Assembly: GCA_025738555.1 (NCBI GenBank)
Contig: JAOVFP010000014.1
Span: 3,162,001-3,226,000 of the forward strand
Reading direction: 5' to 3'
From: Cyathus striatus
Taxonomy: Eukaryota; Basidiomycota; Agaricomycetes; Agaricales; Nidulariaceae
Length of the DNA stretch: 64,000 nucleotides
The position numbers and the translations under genes are program-made. The notes below the pieces were generated by a model that ran no database searches, was not told the origin of the DNA, and saw nothing but the letters and a program-made list of their open reading frames with translations. How positions within the stretch are numbered: position 1 is the stretch's first letter; every line of letters begins with the position of its first letter. Below, in pieces: positions 23,215-36,040 of this stretch.

Positions 23215-23949
23215 TATAAGCAGTGTGTTTCTGGTTTGCAGATGGTTCGGTTCAGGATAAACACGTTTAATTGTTACCAGCCTCGAGGATGCTTACCTAT
23301 GCGAAAGTAAGTACACTATATGTATATATTTTAAGTAGACTACGAAATCAAAGAAAGCAACGCTACCTATTTGGGCGCTAACACCGATAGATTAGGGAAT
23401 CCACACACTTCAAGCAGATCATACCGAATCTTCCCTGACATTCATCTTCTACTATGAATTATACACCCGGAGTGAATTGAAACTAATTATTCTTACTTTC
23501 GAATTCGAAACGGGGAAGAGTCTTGTTGGAGTCTTGAACTCAAGGATTTTGCGACCAACTTGCGACTCTGCGAGGCTCGACTGTCAGTCTGCCTAGTGTC
23601 CACTGTTTACATGAACACAATTACTGCTGTGTGCTCAGATTTTACTCAGTGGTTTAGTTTAAACATCGCAAGTTGTATATAGGTACAAATATCCATAGGA
23701 CATATCAATTGGTGTCTTAAGCAATAATGAGAAGAGTGCCCATGACAGCTTGTTTCGTTCACACTGCACAGCATCATGGCTTCACGACATATATTCCCAT
23801 GGACTGGGGGCTGTGTTCTAAAATGGTCCCTAAATGGTAAATGATGCGACGCACGTCGCATAAATTAACTAGCGCTCAGTACTACGGGGATATTTAAGGA
23901 CGCGCAATCACAATCCATCAGCTCAGCCATCTTGCATTGCCATACATCA
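23215..23949. other. Intergenic, no supported gene
   Basis: No coding signal was found. GGGATATTTAAGG at about 23888 is a plausible TATA-like element for the membrane-protein gene that starts at 23950. Confidence 0.35.
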
Positions 23950-25942
23950 ATGTTTCTTTACATTATACTATACCTTACATCTCCCACTTCTTTCCTTAGA
24001 ACGGCGAATGCATTTCCCATCGAAAACATATCCATAAATAGTGCATTCATCTCCTCGCCAAAATCGCTTACTACTTCCGTGGCAAGTTGTCTCGATTCGA
24101 CGTCCGGTCAATTAGCGCCACTGTGTAACTGCAATCACCGCACTGCCGTTGACATTTTATGGAACTGCGCCTCGATGTTATTCCTTTGCACTTGGGTTGC
24201 CGTCCACCAGAATGCGCCAGATCCAAAAGAAGAAGATTGGAAGATCTTATGGAGAAGGCTGAAAACAATGTTTTGGGCTATTGTAGCTCCAGAGCTTGCA
24301 TTTACATTTGCAATGAGACAATATATGGGAGCAAAGGATATTTTGAAGTTTTATAAAGGCCAAGGTACCGTTTAAGTCTCCGTAGTGCTAGTTGGATGAT
24401 AGTAAAACATTTATGCTTGTAGGTTATGACTGGACAATGAAACATGCACACTTCCTTCAGATGGGAGGATTTTACATGACGTCTAAAGAGTACAGTGGAG
24501 TGTTATGCCCTTATAAATTCCATGAATTTCTTATAGCAGGAAAGATCGCTTTCCCAAAGGTTACAGAAGCAGAGATTCAAGATAAAAGCAAAGCAGATTC
24601 CCTTGCGAAAATTCTTTTGGTGATGAAGACGCTATGGTTTGTTGTGCAATGTCTTGGAAGGCTCATCAAAGGATATGCCTTGACTCCATTGGAAGTGACT
24701 ACACTCGCAGTCACCGTGTGTACATTCACGTTATCCATCATCTGGTGGGATAAACCATTTGATGTCCGTCAACCAATAATGTTGAAAAATATTTGGGAAG
24801 AAGAGAAATATTATTCAGGAGGCAGAGGAAACTTCGGTAATTCGAGCACCAGGGGCACTGGCTGGGTTACGCAACCACTAGCTGCTGAGGAAGGTGCAGA
24901 CAATGACACGGAACCAATGAATGATGTTCAACAAGGCCGAACTACCAACTCGGGTTCCACGGTATTTGGCGTTAGGGAAGAAAGGAACATAGACTCTACG
25001 GAGAATGTCCATTCCAATATTGGTAGTAGGGCAGAGTCATTGCCTGGCCATATTATCAATAGTGTATCAAGTTCGCAAATACTACCAATTCCAGCACTGT
25101 CTACCAATGATAATAGCAACAATACTGGATCTTCAAAGTCCCCAGCTGCAACATTGGCCCAGGAAAACCAGCACAATAGCACTAAGCAGACAGTTCAGAA
25201 AGAAAGCGAAGAGACACAAATCCACATCGATATAAATGGTGGAGACAAAGAGTCCTCCCCTAGACTGTCAAGCGCTCCTCAATTTATGAAGCCTGTACTT
25301 GGTCCCTTGAAGGCTATATATGCAGTACCACATTCAATCATCAAAACTGCTTATAATGCAGTGACTACGTCCTTACGCGACGATGGAATTACGCTCACAG
25401 TTTTTCAAGTACTCTTTGGCTGGCCTGCGGTAACCCCAATAAATCAGTTGCTGGCTTCTGAGAAGGTATTAGAAGACCGGACTAGAGTTGGCGCGTACTT
25501 TGCAGTGTATAAGCTTCATGGTCGATCATTTCGGAATGTTCTCAAAGGATCTGCGTTGCCAGTACCGTGTGCAGCTGTACTTGGACTAGTCCACTGCGTG
25601 TTATGGAACGCCGTATTCCCTTCCATAACAGAGAGAAACCTGTGGAGAATTTCTGCAGTTATCCTCGCAGCCATACCGTGCTGCATTGCAAGTATACAAG
25701 CAGTATTACACTGGATGCTCGATCTTGTCAAGTATTTTTATCATTTGTCTACGCGTTCTGATTTCAGTATAACAAGCATCTATGTCATGTTTAGCGTTAT
25801 CATCGTTGAGGTGGGTTTATCTTACGGAGCGCTACTATTAGCACGATTTTACCTAATAGTCGAAGCCTTGATTTCACTTCGAGCCCTTCCTCCATCCGCG
25901 CAGGAGAACATAGAATGGTCGAATTTTCTACCACACATTTAG
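23950..25942 (+). CDS. Polytopic membrane protein of a basidiomycete-specific family
   Basis: Two exons (23950-24364, 24423-25942) join in phase to 644 residues. A signal peptide (MFLYIILYLTSPTSFLRTANA) is followed by a short luminal segment with two cysteines. Then come the first membrane block, ILWNCASMLFLCTWVAVHQN and MFWAIVAPELAFTFAMRQYM, and the region DWTMKHAHFLQMGGFYM. Next are IQDKSKADSLAKILLVMKTLWFVVQCLGRLIKG and LEVTTLAVTVCTFTLSIIWWDKPFDVRQPI. A disordered Ser/Asn/Glu linker follows (about residues 275-435), then C-terminal membrane segments ending in EWSNFLPHI. The CTWVAVHxN, FxxxQCxxR and WWxKPxDVR signatures and the FLPHI end recur in many Agaricomycete proteins of unknown function. 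A second, disrupted member lies at 54241-57004. No enzymatic residues are evident. Confidence 0.82.
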
Positions 25943-26832
25943 TATAGGATACACGTATGAGATGTATTAATTGGGCTTAACAATATCACGAGCATGCACA
26001 GCAGAAAACAATCTATGGCAGTTCTTCCTACATTTACAAAAATCGTTCAGGGTGGATTAGAAGAGATCATAATGTATTCGTTGAATGTGACTCTGAGCTA
26101 GACACGAACCTTTCTTTGTTGCATAAGAACATAACGGGCAAATAATACATAAAAATAACTCGTAAGAAATGTCATAATTGAAGGGAGAACTTCATACATT
26201 TGGGGATATCGTAAATGCGGCAAACATGAAGGGATGAAAGAGCATTGATTCCAATCTAAAGGTGGGAAGCACTTGTAGTAATGCGTGCCCCCGGTACACC
26301 GGCCTCGCAAGAGAAAATCCAAGATAGGAAACTGTTGAATGGTGTATTGAAAGGAAGCTACAACGTGAAGCACTATTCTCAAAGCGCTTGGTAGCGGGGC
26401 GAAGAGCTTCATTATCACTGAGTCATATTCCATCACTAGAATGAAGAATAATACATAGTCTAAGACGTGAACATTGAACGAAACCCTACCATGACCTTTC
26501 AGTATTGGAAGAATTGAGTGCCTTCCTTGACCTTCACGTTGATATAGAAAATCATCAATCATGCCTTCGAAATGGCAGCAACGGTCACTCTAACCTCTCT
26601 TCCATAGGCTCCGTCCTTTCCACCACTGTCATCTATCAACAGTACAGAGTCCCGCGTAACCGAATGTGTATTTCGTAGACTTGCGGTTCTTGGTCCTCTT
26701 GCGACACCTTCTCAGCAGCTGGTGTTAATAATGAGCGACGCGAGCTGATACGAAGGCGATGTGTGGTGATGCAGAGAGGTTTCAACTAACCCTCAGCTAT
26801 CCTATCCCCGCTACATCCTTCCTCGTATCACA
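25943..26832. other. Intergenic; unassigned open frame on the minus strand
   Basis: A 154-codon frame at 26562-26098 (minus) is open but has no recognisable domain and no convincing promoter. It could be a remnant exon. Nothing else supports a gene here. Confidence 0.3.
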
Positions 26833-28241
26833 GACCCATGCTCTCGAAATGCTAACCACACCCAACGCCCCCTACAACCGCTCCTCCAATCCCCTTCCAA
26901 GACTCTCCCTCTCCCACTCTCCAACAACATCAACTAACGATATCGAGTCTCTTATTCCCCCCGTATCCCGCTCCCCACCTCTCCTGAAGGAACTGCAGAG
27001 ATTACGCTTCCCTCGCTTTTCCCCTGAATGGTATGAGTATATGTGATAAAGTTCGCTCAAAGCTGATGTATTAGCGATGAGAAGGGGTATAAGGAAGTGG
27101 GTGTGGATGAGAACAGGTCGGCGTATGATATGAATGATAGGTGGTTCTTTCATGTATGCGTTGTTGTTGGTGTTGTTGGTGAGGAGGAGTCGAACAGAGT
27201 GCCGTATCCGTCGCTTAATCCGTAGACAAGGAACGCACATGAGTAGGCGAAGTAGGCTGCAGGCTACAACGACGCAGATGAACTTGAAGTTATACACCTA
27301 GGCGACCGAGGGCCCGCAGACACGACATGCGGCGACACTCCCTCAAGAGCTTCTAACTATCGTTCCTGTCTCTTCCAGAGACTCGGACTTCTACTCCGTA
27401 GACGTCCAGTAGAACTATAAAATACACCTCCTACCTGAGGGGAGGAAAAAGGGTGTTCGAACCTGGAGGTGTTCGATTGTTTTGCGTGGGGGATGCGGTG
27501 TGGGCTTTGGTTTGGGGGGGAGGTAGATGGAGAGATAGGGTTCGGGTGTTGGTGGGGATGGGTGTCTTTACGAATATCGGAGGGGAGAACTCAGAAGGGA
27601 AGAGAAGTTGAAGGACGCACATGGACGCAGGAGACGAAGGGATTGAGTGGGGCGAGCGGGATCCTGAGCCTGAGTTTCCTCGTGTAGGAGCCGTGAGTTC
27701 ATCTTGGTGATACCATTGCGTTGGGTGGTGTGGTAGTAATGCAGTTGGAGAGGCCATATATCTCAGAACGATAGGAGAGAGATAGTGTCGAGGAGGGGGG
27801 TGGTCTAGCTCAAGTAAGATAAGGAGGTTAACGGTATGTTTACTTGTAGGGAATGTGTACTGCAAGGCAGTGGGAACTACGACGTACTGGATGCCACTGG
27901 ATGATGAACATCACGTAATGTCTGCCTCGCGACTCCAGAATCCTCATACCACCCGACTGTCCCCATCCCCATAACGCCTCAACGTTCAACTACCAATGCA
28001 TAGCTCCATCCTCCAGTCTCAGTGTCTCGCGTCAAAGAACGCTTAGGTTCTTCTGCACCCCGATAAAGTGCCATTGGTTACGGGGCCCATGGCAGACGGG
28101 CAAAGAACCAATTCCTTGGTATGCCAGAGTCGTGTTTCCATCTGTAACAGTGCGTTGCTTTCGATATGATCCAGAGAACGAGAGTGCTTGAGACGCGCCA
28201 GAGAATATTACAAGTAATCCATCGTGCTGAGGGGTAGCGAC
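26833..28241. repeat. Segmental duplication, left copy
   Basis: About 1.4 kb is repeated in direct orientation at 33125-34525. The shared landmarks come in the same order: CCAACAACATCAACTAACGA, GTTATACACCTAGGC, CAGACACGACATGCGGCGAC, GAGACTCGGACTTCTACTC, the run CTTGGTGATACCATTGCGTT, TTACGGGGCCCA, and CATCGTGCTGAGGGGTAGCG. The copies differ by many substitutions and small indels, and no open frame is conserved between them, so the shared segment is probably non-coding or a dead gene. The Pro/Ser/Thr-rich minus-strand frame at 27431-27865 is not preserved in the other copy. Confidence 0.8.
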
Positions 28242-28780
28242 GTATCCACTGTCAATAGAAAGGACACAGAAGGTAAGTAAGTCTCCCGCCAGACCACAGG
28301 TGTGTGTCTCTATTTGGTTAACATTGGTTCGGTACTTCGGAAATAATCACACTGCGTGCTTGCTCCGTTCAGCTTCATTAATTCATTCTTCCTTGATACA
28401 CCATGCTGAATGAAGTTCCTAATATAGACCGCGAGCTTGATAACTTGAATCGGGGTTTAAGGCTCCCACACCGTCTCTTGCGATCGCTTTAAGAACATAC
28501 AGTCCAGCACAAGTCCAAGCACCATTGCTCAGCCTCAGAGTCACACGTTCCGTGGACGCATCCTGTCACGTGATCGTCAATTCAATGGTACAGGGCCCAG
28601 GCAGAATAATTCAATACGTAGTGACTGAGAGTTCTGAGAAAACTATGACTATTGAATAGATCTATTGAGGTTGAGTCATATTCAGTCAGATGATTAAATA
28701 AAACACATTTCGCCGATCCCACTGTCTCCATTTCTTTTATCACATTCTCCTCAGCAGTTCGAATTTCATATATACAAACT

Positions 28781-29167
28781 ATGAACGAAGCTACCGTTGG
28801 CTCTGAAAAATGGCACTACCAACTCGACAGAAAATTTGATACAGCCAGTATACCTGAATACTGCATCAAGGTACTACTACGACTACAGTCGAGAGAGGAG
28901 GTGCACAAGGACGAGCGTGCGCTTGCCCTTGCGCAAGTGATAGAATGGGCTGTTAGAACAGCTTACGATGCAGGTTTCCGAGAGTGGGACGAATCGTTCT
29001 ATCAGCGGGATCGGGAGCTCAGCATACTCGAGTTAGCTATGTTGGTGGAGAGAAATACAGATCTAGCTGAAATTGTCACGCGCTGTTGGGAGACTAAATC
29101 GTTCAAGGAAATCCTAGAATACAGTAAGCATTCCACACCCGAGTTTCGCGGTTGTTCATGTAATTGA
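28781..29167 (+). CDS. Small hypothetical protein
   Basis: A single-exon frame of 128 codons starts in CAAACTATGAACG and ends at TGA 29165-29167. A TATATA motif (about 28770) lies close to the ATG, so the true TATA box is probably further upstream. The protein is acidic and rich in Leu/Glu (YCIKVLLRLQSREEVHKDER, LALAQVIEWAVRTAYDAG, ELSILELAMLVERNTDLAEI), as expected for a compact helical protein. No signal peptide or membrane segment was seen. I do not recognise the family. It could be a real single-exon gene or the exon of a dead one. Confidence 0.45.
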   Translation: MNEATVGSEKWHYQLDRKFDTASIPEYCIKVLLRLQSREEVHKDERALALAQVIEWAVRTAYDAGFREWDESFYQRDRELSILELAMLVERNTDLAEIVTRCWETKSFKEILEYSKHSTPEFRGCSCN

Positions 29168-30312
29168 TGCGGCTGCAATCGTTATAACCTTTCTTGTCAC
29201 GAAAGGTAGCATATGAGGGCAAAGACGAGGTTGACTTATTTATCGGTGAGAGACTTCCGTTAAAGTAAAAATATTATCTGACTATATAATGTATAGAAAC
29301 ACTGTTAAATTTTAGCGCGGCCAACCGTACGTAATGGGTTATGAAAGCCGTACCGTATGATTTTTTTTTTTGAGCTTTTGACAGTACGGGACGGGTTTAT
29401 GGTTGGATTTAATAGGTTGTCACTATTTTCTTGTTTGAAATGATCGTGTAGTAACAAATGCTTTGGCAATTTTACACTAAGAGAAATTTTATTCCTTACT
29501 GAACACCAGCATATGCCAAACTTTACTACATATGGGTTTACTGGTGCACCTTTCACTTGTTAAAGAATTTATATGTCTAGTAATGATGCTGATTGTACAA
29601 TTGTAGAGCAGGCGTTCGCGCGCATTCTCTCTCTCTCATTTTCCCTCCAACGCCGACACACTCCTACATCGCTCGAACGCCGCAATTACTCAACAAGAAC
29701 TCAAGATAGTCGGTATTGAGTACTACCAAGGCCCGTTGAATACCGTAAAACACATTACTGAAGGCCGTGTTTGTCTCTACTCAAGTTTTATTCTTTAAAT
29801 TTTCTTTCTATTCATTGGTATGTTCTCTGTTTCATACTTTACCATTTTCCTCCATAAATCTACGATTTAAACACCATTAATTTCCGTTTTATTAGCTATT
29901 CCTCATTAAGTACTTTCTTTATTTTAATTCTCTATAAAATCCTTGTATCTACACATTTGCAATCCAGTGGAACTTTATCCCCCTTTCTCGACATCTTAGA
30001 ACACCTCAAGGTCGAACGGATGTTCACCGACTCGCTTACCAATTTCTTTGTTTAGGTATCAACGCACCTTACACCTCTACACAATGCAAGTGTTAATGTC
30101 TGTAAATTATTAAAACAGAACTAAAACAAGACTTAAGTTGACAGAGGCGTGTGTACAGGTTTGCTGGCAGTCATGCCGCACGGTCAAGTACACTGTTGAT
30201 GTACTGTTCTTGTGATAGGAATATTTGATAAGTTTTCAAATTTCTTGATACTTTGATTCCGAGAACATATGACATTAGGGGGAGTCAGAGTGGCTGGTTT
30301 TGTGCTGGATTG
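29168..30312. other. Intergenic, no supported gene
   Basis: AT-rich sequence without coding signal. The pyrimidine-rich CATTCTCTCTCTCTCATTTT lies at about 29622. Confidence 0.35.
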
Positions 30313-30829
30313 TCAAGTTCGTGCGATGCAGGACGAGTCAATACCAAATAAATAGTGTCCTCTGATGAACACTACCACTACAGTATAATTACAATTCGTA
30401 AGTCTCTCATGGAGCATTTGTGAAGTGTCGAGACTCGAAAGTTGTTGCAAAGTTAATCCAAAGAAAGCGCTTAGCGGCCGAGTTTGCGCCGATCGGTTCG
30501 GGTGTCGGTGGTAACCGGAACCGGTATAGCCGGTGGAAAATCGTACGACTTGGGCCATGCTAGCATCACTGCTCTCTAACATATCGTCGTCTCGCGGGCC
30601 CTTTGTTGCACTTTGAGATACTAATGCTTTCAAGATATCCACACCGAACCAACCCGAAACTGTTACGAACCTTCGAGGTGAACGTAGTACAGACACACAC
30701 TTGTCACAGCTTCGCGTTTCGGTTTTAACTATAACTTCAATTATAGATAAATGAGTCTACTAAAAACCGACATGATCTCTAAAGAACCAAAGAAACAAGA
30801 AATTCTACCCCCATACCCCCGCTTCGTTG
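30313..30829. repeat. 3' flank of OYE copy 1, duplicated at 60831-61386
   Basis: This segment is nearly identical to that downstream of OYE copy 2. Landmarks are GATGCAGGACGAGTCAATACC, GGTAACCGGAACCGGTATAGCCGG and GTCACAGCTTCGCGTTTCGG. A minus-strand frame of 127 codons here (VTVSGWFGVDILKALVSQSA) has an altered frame in the other copy because of an indel near 61060, so coding is doubtful. Confidence 0.6.
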
Positions 30830-32129
<1,300 letters not shown>

Positions 32130-33117
32130 GGCTCACTGCGAGGACTTTGAAGTTTGCGAGACGTGGTTAGGAGGAAGGAGAGGTGGCTGGTAGTTTCATT
32201 ATTCTCCATGCACGCTGGCTTTATACTGTACCTCTCGTTTCGTCTGGTCATTTCGGTTAAGCTTGTCGTTGACGTGGCCTGCGAGTAAACTGCCAGATGG
32301 TATTGTTTTCTTGTTTTTTAGCGACCGGGATTTGCGATGTATTACAAATCTAAGCGAGGATTACTGAGATCAGCGCGAGGTTAGTGATTGCCGCCGCATT
32401 CGGGATATGCGTGTCTGATGTTTTTGTTATGTTCTACACTGCAGGCGTACAAAATTTAAGACACAATGTCGAATTGACGTTGAAGCTGACACAGTATGTA
32501 GGGCATGGATAATAGAAAGAGTGTTCCCGAAGGTTCCGATCAACAGCCCCGACAATTCAATCTATTTCTGAATCTTACAACGAAATCCGCATCACGCAAT
32601 GGCCTTTAACCCTGGCCACGTGAAAGTCAATAAATGCACTCATGTAATATTTATATCATAGGCATATTGCAGTAGGATACAAGACTGAAATAGTACTGCC
32701 ATTGCCTTGCAACGGTGTCTTAATCTTAGAGTGTTTTTACGGGACCTCCCATACCTTACAGTGTCTTGTGGACGTATTGTAATATCTTCAGTAGTATCTT
32801 ATAATTGCCTTATGTTGCATTACTCTAATGTTAATGGCTTAATGCCTTCCAAGATAAATTGTACTTTTGTGACATAGGAGTTTACCTTCGAAATTAAACA
32901 TTAAACATTTATGATTGATTTATGAACTTGCTTCTTCCGCGAAGACCTAAAGACACAGTACAGGGGCAAGTCCAATTCTACTACTGGCTCGGCCTTTCAA
33001 TTTAATTGAGAGCCTAAAACTAGGTGAACATTGATTCTCGCGACGATGCTTCATCTCAGCCCACTTTCCGGGCGGGTGCAGTGAACTCGGACGTCGCTTC
33101 GTGAGGTTCATCGAACA
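32130..33117. other. Upstream flank of OYE copy 1 and intergenic
   Basis: 32130-32385 is shared with the flank of OYE copy 2 (62662-62835 plus 63774-63858). It preserves the uninterrupted target site GATGGTATTGTTTTCTTG at 32296-32313. The rest (to 33117) is AT-rich without coding signal. Confidence 0.5.
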
Positions 33118-34525
33118 CGTTTCAACCCATGCCCTCGAGATGGAAATGTTAACACCCAGCGCTTCCTCCAACCGCTCCTCCAACGCCCTTCCAAGACTTT
33201 CCCTCTCCCACTCTCCAACAACATCAACTAACGATATCGAATCTCTTATTCTCCTCGTGCCCGTGCGGATACTCGGTGCCTCGCTCCGTCCTACACCTGA
33301 AGAAATCGCAAGGATTACGCTTCCTCCCTGAATGGGATTGGTATTGTGATGAAGCCCGCTACGAAGTGAATACACAGTGATTTCGCTTGAAGCTGATGTA
33401 TTAGCGTGTAAGAAAGCAGGTGTGGATGAGAGCAAGTCAGGGTATGTATGAATGATAGGCGGTTCCCTCATGTATGCATTGTTGGTTGTGTTGGTGAGGA
33501 GGGGGAGTCGGGGAGGGGTGCGTGCCGTATCCGTCGCATACTCCTTAGACTAGGTATGCGCACGAGTAGGCGAAGTTGCTTGCAGGCTGCAACGACGCAG
33601 ATGAACTTGAAGTTATACACCTAGGCCTCCGTGGGCCCGCAGACACGACATGCGGCGACACTCCCGTAAGAGCTTCCAACTATCTCTCCTGTCTCCTCCA
33701 GAGACTCGGACTTCTACTCTGTAGACGTCCAGTAGAACTGTAAAATATACCTCCTACCGGAGGGGAGGGAATAGGGTGTTCGAGCCTTGAGGTATTCGGT
33801 TGTGTTTTTTGCACGGGGATGCGGTGTAGGTTTTGGTTTGGGGGGAGGTGGATGGTGAGGTAGGGTTCGGTGTCCCGTTCGGGCATTGGTGGGGATGGGT
33901 GTCTTTACGAATATCGGTGGGGAGAAGGAGAGAGAAGCTGAAGGACGTACATGGATGCAGGAGACGAACGGATTGAGTGGGGCGAGCGGGATCCTGAGCC
34001 TGAGTTTCCTCGCGTAGGAGCCGTGAGTTCATCTTGGTGATACCATTGCGTTGGGTGGTGTGGTAGTAATTCGGTTGGAGAGGCCATATATCTCAGAACG
34101 GTAGGAGAGAGATAGTGTCGAGGAGGGGGGTGGTCTAGCTCAAGTAAGATAAGGAGGTTAACGGTATGTTTAGCTTATAGGGAATATGTACTGCGAGGCA
34201 GTGAGAACTAGAACGTACCGGGTGCCACTGGACGATGAACGTCGTGTAAAGTCTGCCTCGGGACTCCAGAATCCTCAGACCATCGACTGCCCCCATCCCC
34301 GAGAGCTTAGGTTCTTCTGCACCTCGATAACTTGCCATCGGTTACGGGGCCCACGGCGGACGGGCAAAGAACCAATTCCTTGGTATCATGGTATCATAGC
34401 CAGAGTCGTGCTTCGGTCTGTAACAGTACGTTGCTTTCGATGGGATCCAGAGAGCGAGAGTGCTTGAGACACGCCAGAGACAAGAGAATATTACAAATAA
34501 TCCATCGTGCTGAGGGGTAGCGACG
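33118..34525. repeat. Segmental duplication, right copy (interrupted by a transposon)
   Basis: Direct repeat of 26833-28241. The homology breaks exactly at TAGCGACG (34518-34525), where the hAT-like element starts, and resumes at 36019-36040 (TAGTGACG, then TCCACTGTCAAT). Confidence 0.8.
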
Positions 34526-36018
34526 CAAGAGATGTCAGATCCACCGATCTCGGAGCGTAGTCCGTTGACCCTCCCCCCCCAAATGCGGACTAGCACGTTG
34601 CCACCATATTGAATCCCCGACGGCAAGACCTGTTCCGGCGCTAACGTGTTGTCAGCTACTGTCATTGTTAATCGACACTTCCACCTTCCCCTCCCATTAT
34701 CTCTCGCTTGTCGTTCCTACTATTCCTACTAATAACGTTACTCTTATCGCGCTTGTATGCGTCATATTGACGCGTCCCGTTCTCATTCAAGCACAATGGC
34801 AATTACCTGTAAATAGTACTGTACATACTGGTGATGTCTAACTTATTCTTTTCTCCTGTGTAAATACCTCATCAGATCCTTTTATTGTGATCATCTCTTC
34901 CTTTTCTTTGCACAGGGGTCATATATCTTCCTTTTTGTCTGGAATTTTTGATAACCTTCCTCCTTACAAGGGAGATGCCCACTGCTTGGAGCACTGCAAG
35001 TTTTTTGTGAATGCTGTTCCACCTACGTCAAACATGGATATAATGTTAGGGGTACTCAAATGAGGGAGCATCAGAAATGTAGGGCAGCATTTGGAGGTAC
35101 ACAGATCAATTTTATTTATGTTAATTCATACTTACATTTCCTAGCACGCATTATAGAACATTTTACAGCTTTATTGAGCTCAGGATCCCGCCCTGTTTTG
35201 CATGCGTCGGTACAATCAATGGCTTAAAGGCTATGTTGCAGCACACTAGCTACTCTCCATAGCACCTGTCATTATGAAAGCTTAGCCACGCACAGCTTTG
35301 CGAGAAGTTGAATGATATGGACAATTTGTACTGCTCCTAGCGGATTCAGGTGAGTTAATATGATATCTACATTAAAAGTCGAAATTAATCAATCGTTACT
35401 TCAGCATGTCAATGCTGAGGAGTCTCTTCAACAACTGCATGCTCACGAAGAAACCTGGGACACGCTGCTAGATGTTGTTGGCACTCAGCATATTTGTGCG
35501 CTTCATCAAATATTTCGTAATGCAAAACCTTTTGGTTGGAGCGTTGAACGGTTACTTAAGAGGGTTGGGAAATACGTAAATAATTCAGATTCTTCTAATT
35601 CAGATTTATATAACTACCCACTGTTTCGACAGGTGGTACCGGTCATTTCAACTCTTCCCTCACGGGCCTCCCAGAGTCTTCATTGAACTTGATATATGAT
35701 CCTTTCGTTACTTAACAATGCTAATATTAAGAGACAATTTGTATAGCACTACACTCTGTAACTAACTAGTGTCTAGACAAAGCAAGTAAAGCTAAGTGAA
35801 AGTGTACTTATACATACTTCTATTCGACTTCAACTGCCATTCAGTAGTGAGTCGACTATGAAGGTTTGGAAGGTAATGCCGACTGCCGACCATTGATCTT
35901 GTCTGATCTCCAGGCAATGTCGTTGAAAAGCCGAAGCTCGGTGTTTCCCGAAATTACGTCAAGTCAGGGTTGATGCCAAAAGTTCATGCTCCAAGATCAG
36001 TGGATCTGACACCTCTTG
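34526..36018. mobile_element. 1,493-bp hAT-like element with 8-bp target duplication
   Basis: The left terminus CAAGAGATGTCAGATCCACC matches the reverse complement of the right terminus (CAAGAGGTGTCAGATCCACT), and similarity extends about 35 bp. Flanks are TAGCGACG (34518-34525) and TAGTGACG (36019-36026), 8 bp with one mismatch. The empty site is visible in the duplicate at 28233 (GGGTAGCGACGTATCCACTG), which proves insertion. A 108-codon open frame at 35360-35686 (KPFGWSVERLLKRVGKY) may be a transposon-protein relic, but no transposase core was recognised. Confidence 0.85.
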
Positions 36019-36040
36019 TAGTGACGTGTCCACTGTCAAT

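Noticed and set aside
27431..27865. Pro/Ser/Thr-rich 144-codon minus-strand frame
   Set aside because: The duplicate at 33.7-34.1 kb does not keep the same frame, which argues against coding.
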